A stretch of 10,768 nt of DNA from Paracoccaceae bacterium. GTDB taxonomy: Bacteria; Pseudomonadota; Alphaproteobacteria; Rhodobacterales; Rhodobacteraceae. Of this stretch, positions 7,730 to 10,768 are shown piece by piece. Positions within the stretch are counted from its first letter, which is position 1. Each line of letters begins with the position of its first letter. The position numbers and the translations under genes were made by a program. The notes beneath the pieces are model-generated. The model was not told the origin of the DNA, did no database searches, and saw only the letters and a program-made list of their open reading frames with translations. The DNA lies in contig DOOI01000001.1 in the NCBI GenBank assembly GCA_003512825.1, positions 1 through 10,768 on the forward strand. The letters run 5' to 3'.

Positions 7730-7748
7730 TTATAGTGCTGCTCTCTCT

Positions 7749-7886
7749 CTATTTGCCTTTCCTGCATCGATCCGAGCAATAGCGCACCTCATCCCAGACC
7801 TTCTCCCATTTCTTGCGCCACACCATAGCACGGCCACAACGCACACAAATTTTGCTGGGAAGATCGGACTTTTTCACAGCTTTCAT
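7749..7886 (-). CDS. DUF2256 small zinc-ribbon protein
   Basis: A 45-residue basic protein matching the DUF2256 pattern: [14 protein letters not shown], then [20 protein letters not shown]. Four cysteines (14, 17, 37, 41), spaced CxxC and CxxxC, would bind one zinc. The family's function is not known to me; it is short, widespread and often annotated only as a domain of unknown function. The ATG at 7886 is chosen because a very strong AGGAGG (7891-7896) lies 4 nt upstream and DUF2256 proteins begin just before the KSDLPSK motif. The frame stays open to 8114, but that extension would run antisense into pepN and resembles nothing. The gene is divergent from pepN, with 65 nt between the start codons. 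Confidence 0.88.
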   Translation of the reverse strand: MKAVKKSDLPSKICVRCGRAMVWRKKWEKVWDEVRYCSDRCRKGK

Positions 7887-7951
7887 TACCCCTCCTTGCG
7901 ATACCCTGAACCGCGCCCTACCCTTGCGTCGAACCAATGCTGAGGCATCCG
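7887..7951. promoter_or_regulatory. Divergent start region between DUF2256 gene and pepN
   Basis: Only 65 nt separate the two divergent start codons, so promoters and Shine-Dalgarno sites of both genes must lie here or reach into the opposite gene. AGGAGG for the DUF2256 gene (7891-7896) and TGAGG for pepN (7941-7945) are visible. I could not assign -35/-10 elements. Confidence 0.4.
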
Positions 7952-10528
7952 ATGACTGACGCGACAGAACTTGCACCGCCCGCTTCCTCGACGATCTATC
8001 TCGCGGACTACGCTCCGCCAGCCTACTTGGTCGAAAGCGTACATTTAACGTTTCATTTAAAGCCTGAAGGCACACGCGTGGTGTCAAAAGTGCGTTTCCT
8101 CCCCAATCCGGCAACCAAGGATCGTCGCTTTTTTCTGAATGGTGAGAACCTGAAGTTCATCTCGGCAAGGATTGACGGTGGCCCGTTGGACTGCAGCATT
8201 TCAGACATCGGCCTCACCGCCGTTGTTCCGGACGCTCCTTTCCTCTTTGAAGCCGAAGTGGAAATCGACCCAGCTAAAAATACCGCGCTTGAGGGATTGT
8301 ACCTTTCGAGTGGGATGTTCTGCACCCAATGTGAGGCCGAGGGATTTCGCAAGATAACCTATTACCCTGACCGTCCGGACGTGATGTCGGTGTTCACGGT
8401 AAGGATCGAGAGTAACCATCCGGTTAAACTGTCGAACGGGAACCCAACGGCTTCGGGTGATGGCTGGTCGGAATGGCATGATCCGTGGCCCAAGCCCGCT
8501 TACCTATTTGCTTTGGTTGCAGGCGATTTACGGGCGGTTTCTGACAAATTCATCACGATGTTCGGCAGATCTGTCGCGCTCAATATCTGGGTGCGGCCCG
8601 GCGACGAGGATAAATGTGCCTTTGGTCTAGATGCACTGAAGCGCTCAATGGCATGGGATGAAAAGGCCTACGGCCGAGAATATGACCTCGACCTTTTTAA
8701 CATCGTGGCAGTCGATGATTTCAACATGGGAGCCATGGAAAACAAGGGGTTGAACATCTTCAACTCGTCGTGCGTTCTGGCCAGCCAGAGCACATCCACA
8801 GACGCCAATTTCGAACGGATTGAGGCGATCATCGCGCATGAGTATTTTCACAACTGGACAGGCAATCGCATCACTTGCCGGGATTGGTTTCAGCTATGTT
8901 TGAAGGAAGGTTTGACCGTTTTCCGTGACAGCGAATTCACAGCTGAAACGCGGTCTGCCCCAGTGAAACGGATTTCGGATGTGATTGCGTTACGCGGGCG
9001 CCAATTCCGCGAAGATAATGGACCTTTGGCGCATCCGGTTCGGCCGGATCAGTTCGTGGAGATCAATAATTTCTACACCGCGACCGTTTACGAAAAGGGA
9101 GCGGAACTGGTTCGAATGCTAAAAACGCTTGTTGGATCAGAGGGATACAGCAAAGCGCTTGATGCGTATTTTGCGCGTTTCGATGGGCAGGCCGTGACGA
9201 TTGAGGATTGGCTTTCTATCTTTGAAACGACCTCTGGGAGGGATCTGGCACAATTCAAGCGCTGGTACACAGATGCAGGCACCCCGCGGGTGAGTGTCAA
9301 AGAAGACTGGGCGGAGGGCACCTATGCATTGACCTTCACGCAAGACACTCCAGCAACTCCCGGACAGCCTGAAAAGCGGCCTCGGGTCATTCCGATTGCG
9401 GTAGGATTGCTCAACCCAAATGGCGATGAAGTGGTTCCAACAACCGTTTTGGAGATGCAAGACGCCACACAGACATTTCGGTTTGAAGGCTTAAACGCAC
9501 GACCTATCCCCTCGATTTTGCGGGACTTTTCAGCGCCGGTCATCTTGCAGCGCGACACTAGTTCGGCCGAACGCGCGTTCTTGTTGGCGCATGATACAGA
9601 TCCGTTTAATCGCTGGGAGGCGGCGCGGGGGTTGGGGCGCGAGACGTTGATGGAGATGGCGCGGGGGGGGGAAGCCGATCCGGCGTATCTTGAAGCATTG
9701 GCGCGGGTTTTGGCGGATGAAGAGCAAGATCCGGCGTTTCGGGCGCTTTTGTTGCGGTTGCCGCCGCAAGATGAGATTGCCGAAGCCCTGCATGCAGCGG
9801 GTGAAATCCCGGATCCAACCGCAATTTGGCGCGCCCATCGGGCAATGGGGCGCACCATGGCGCATCATTTTGCACCAATCCTTTCAAAGACTTACGACGC
9901 CATGGCAACGCCGGGGCCATATCGGCCGGATGCGGGGGATGCGGGCAAGCGGGATTTGCGGGGGGCCGTCTTGGGGCTGTTGACGAAGACCGATGGCGGG
10001 GCGCGGGCGCGGGCGCTTTTTGCCAGCGCTGACAATATGACCGAAGAGTTTTCGGCACTTTCCTCCTTGTTATCAGAAGGTTATGGGGATGATGAAAACA
10101 AGACGTTTCATGACAAATGGCGCCATGACAGGCTGGTGATGGACAAATGGTTTGCCGCCAAAGTGGCCTATTCCCTGCCGGAAAATGCGGCGAAAATGGT
10201 CGAAGCGCTGACGCAACATGATGATTTCACAATAAAAAATCCAAACCGTTTTCGGTCAGTCATGGGCACCTTTGCGGGCCATCATGCAGCGTTTCATCAT
10301 AGCTCGGGATCAGGTTACGACACGCTCGCAACATGGTTAATCAAGCTCGACGTTGTTAACCCTCAGACCACGGCACGGCTCTCGACAGGGTTCGAGACAT
10401 GGACGCGTTACAGCGACGATCATCAACAAAAGGCACGTAACGCCTTGACGCGGATTGTAAAAACGCCGGGGCTGTCGCGCGATACGACGGAAATGGTGAC
10501 CCGTCTCTTGGGCGCAGAAACAAAATAA
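7952..10528 (+). CDS. pepN: Aminopeptidase N (M1 family zinc metalloprotease)
   Basis: An 858-residue cytoplasmic aminopeptidase that removes N-terminal residues from peptides. All M1 hallmarks are present and lie one position before their E. coli PepN counterparts: GAMEN exopeptidase motif at 260-264, zinc site HEYFH at 296-300 with the third ligand Glu319 in [10 protein letters not shown], and catalytic Tyr380 in [10 protein letters not shown]. The N-terminal part (about 1-190) is the beta-saddle domain. After the thermolysin-like domain comes the beta-sandwich (about 440-540) and then a helical C-terminal domain. The length agrees with the PepN subgroup. ATG 7952 is chosen because TGAGG lies 6 nt upstream; ATG 7937 would add five residues and lies before that site. 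Nucleotides 9600-10030 are unusually G-rich on the coding strand and include a G9 run at 9663-9671, but the frame stays intact. The SDR gene follows after 31 nt. Confidence 0.96.
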   Translation: MTDATELAPPASSTIYLADYAPPAYLVESVHLTFHLKPEGTRVVSKVRFLPNPATKDRRFFLNGENLKFISARIDGGPLDCSISDIGLTAVVPDAPFLFEAEVEIDPAKNTALEGLYLSSGMFCTQCEAEGFRKITYYPDRPDVMSVFTVRIESNHPVKLSNGNPTASGDGWSEWHDPWPKPAYLFALVAGDLRAVSDKFITMFGRSVALNIWVRPGDEDKCAFGLDALKRSMAWDEKAYGREYDLDLFNIVAVDDFNMGAMENKGLNIFNSSCVLASQSTSTDANFERIEAIIAHEYFHNWTGNRITCRDWFQLCLKEGLTVFRDSEFTAETRSAPVKRISDVIALRGRQFREDNGPLAHPVRPDQFVEINNFYTATVYEKGAELVRMLKTLVGSEGYSKALDAYFARFDGQAVTIEDWLSIFETTSGRDLAQFKRWYTDAGTPRVSVKEDWAEGTYALTFTQDTPATPGQPEKRPRVIPIAVGLLNPNGDEVVPTTVLEMQDATQTFRFEGLNARPIPSILRDFSAPVILQRDTSSAERAFLLAHDTDPFNRWEAARGLGRETLMEMARGGEADPAYLEALARVLADEEQDPAFRALLLRLPPQDEIAEALHAAGEIPDPTAIWRAHRAMGRTMAHHFAPILSKTYDAMATPGPYRPDAGDAGKRDLRGAVLGLLTKTDGGARARALFASADNMTEEFSALSSLLSEGYGDDENKTFHDKWRHDRLVMDKWFAAKVAYSLPENAAKMVEALTQHDDFTIKNPNRFRSVMGTFAGHHAAFHHSSGSGYDTLATWLIKLDVVNPQTTARLSTGFETWTRYSDDHQQKARNALTRIVKTPGLSRDTTEMVTRLLGAETK

Positions 10529-10559
10529 ATCAATGAAACACGCAACGGGGAGGCAGACT

Positions 10560-10768
10560 ATGCCACGCACGATTCTCATCACCGGAGGCTCCGCCGGGAT
10601 CGGAGCGGCAACGGCACGGCTGGCCGCTGACGAAGGCCGAGACGTTATTTTGACCTATGCGACCAGCCGCGACGCCGCCGAAGAGGTGGCCGGATATGTT
10701 CGCAGCAAAGGACGAAAAGCAACGGTTATTCAATGTGATACAGGGGTGCCTGGTGATATTGATGCGCT
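10560..10768 (+). CDS. Short-chain dehydrogenase/reductase, N-terminal part (3' end outside window)
   Basis: The first 69 codons of a classical SDR-family NAD(P)-dependent oxidoreductase are visible. TGGSAGIG at residues 8-15 is the nucleotide-binding TGxxxGIG motif following the first beta strand (TILI). A second helix-strand unit leads to VIQCD with Asp60, the residue that usually contacts the adenine ring. These features define the fold and cofactor only; substrate and catalytic YxxxK lie beyond the right edge. Start is ATG 10560 with GGGGAGG (10547-10553) 6 nt upstream. It follows pepN on the same strand after 31 nt with no clear terminator, so read-through from pepN is possible. Confidence 0.9.
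   Translation, partial: MPRTILITGGSAGIGAATARLAADEGRDVILTYATSRDAAEEVAGYVRSKGRKATVIQCDTGVPGDIDA

Larger units (their letters stand above)
7590..7748 (-). promoter_or_regulatory. glcB promoter/leader region
   Basis: These 159 AT-rich nt separate glcB from the end of the DUF2256 gene. On the minus strand a weak promoter-like pair, TTGTCT and TATGTA with an 18-nt spacer, ends just upstream of the palindrome at 7654-7670. This would place the palindrome near the transcription start. The promoter match is poor and should be taken as a guess. The location of a promoter somewhere in this stretch is more secure. Confidence 0.45.

Noticed and set aside
9322..10058. Long minus-strand open frames antisense to the 3' half of pepN
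   Set aside because: They coincide with the G-rich segment, give Pro/Ala/Arg-rich products with no recognisable domain, and pepN on the other strand is clearly real through this region.

Overview
The window reads as chromosomal DNA of an alphaproteobacterium, most likely a marine Rhodobacteraceae (Roseobacter-type) strain. This rests on three things: a long RTX protein ending in a Hint domain, an architecture typical of that group; malate synthase G paired with a GlcG/HbpS-like gene; and the style of the PepN, DUF2256 and kynA proteins. The placement is inferred from protein character, because no rRNA or other marker gene is present.

Layout from left to right: (1) the 3' end of tryptophan 2,3-dioxygenase (kynA), running in from the left edge; (2) a 310-nt non-coding stretch; (3) an 812-residue RTX repeat protein with a C-terminal Hint domain, probably secreted and calcium-binding; (4) convergent to it, a class I glutamine-amidotransferase-like hydrolase of the peptidase C26 (PuuD-like) family; (5) divergent from that, a polytopic PAP2-superfamily membrane protein; (6) convergent to it, a minus-strand pair transcribed as glcB (malate synthase G) and then a small GlcG/HbpS-like (DUF336) gene. 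A hairpin inside the last codons of the PAP2 gene looks like the terminator of this pair; (7) a 45-residue DUF2256 zinc-ribbon gene on the minus strand, divergent from pepN; (8) pepN (aminopeptidase N), complete; (9) the first 69 codons of a short-chain dehydrogenase/reductase, running off the right edge.

Most genes are housekeeping or central metabolism: tryptophan catabolism, the glyoxylate step to malate, and peptide turnover. They do not form one pathway. The only likely operons are glcB with the DUF336 gene, and possibly pepN with the SDR gene (31-nt gap). I see no tRNA, rRNA, CRISPR array, insertion sequence, prophage gene or defence system. I found no convincing new multi-gene system. 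The items most worth a second look are the two-block RTX/Hint protein with its unassigned insert domain, the phased TTTTTAC elements and 17-bp palindrome upstream of glcB, and the strand-asymmetric terminator embedded in the PAP2 gene.
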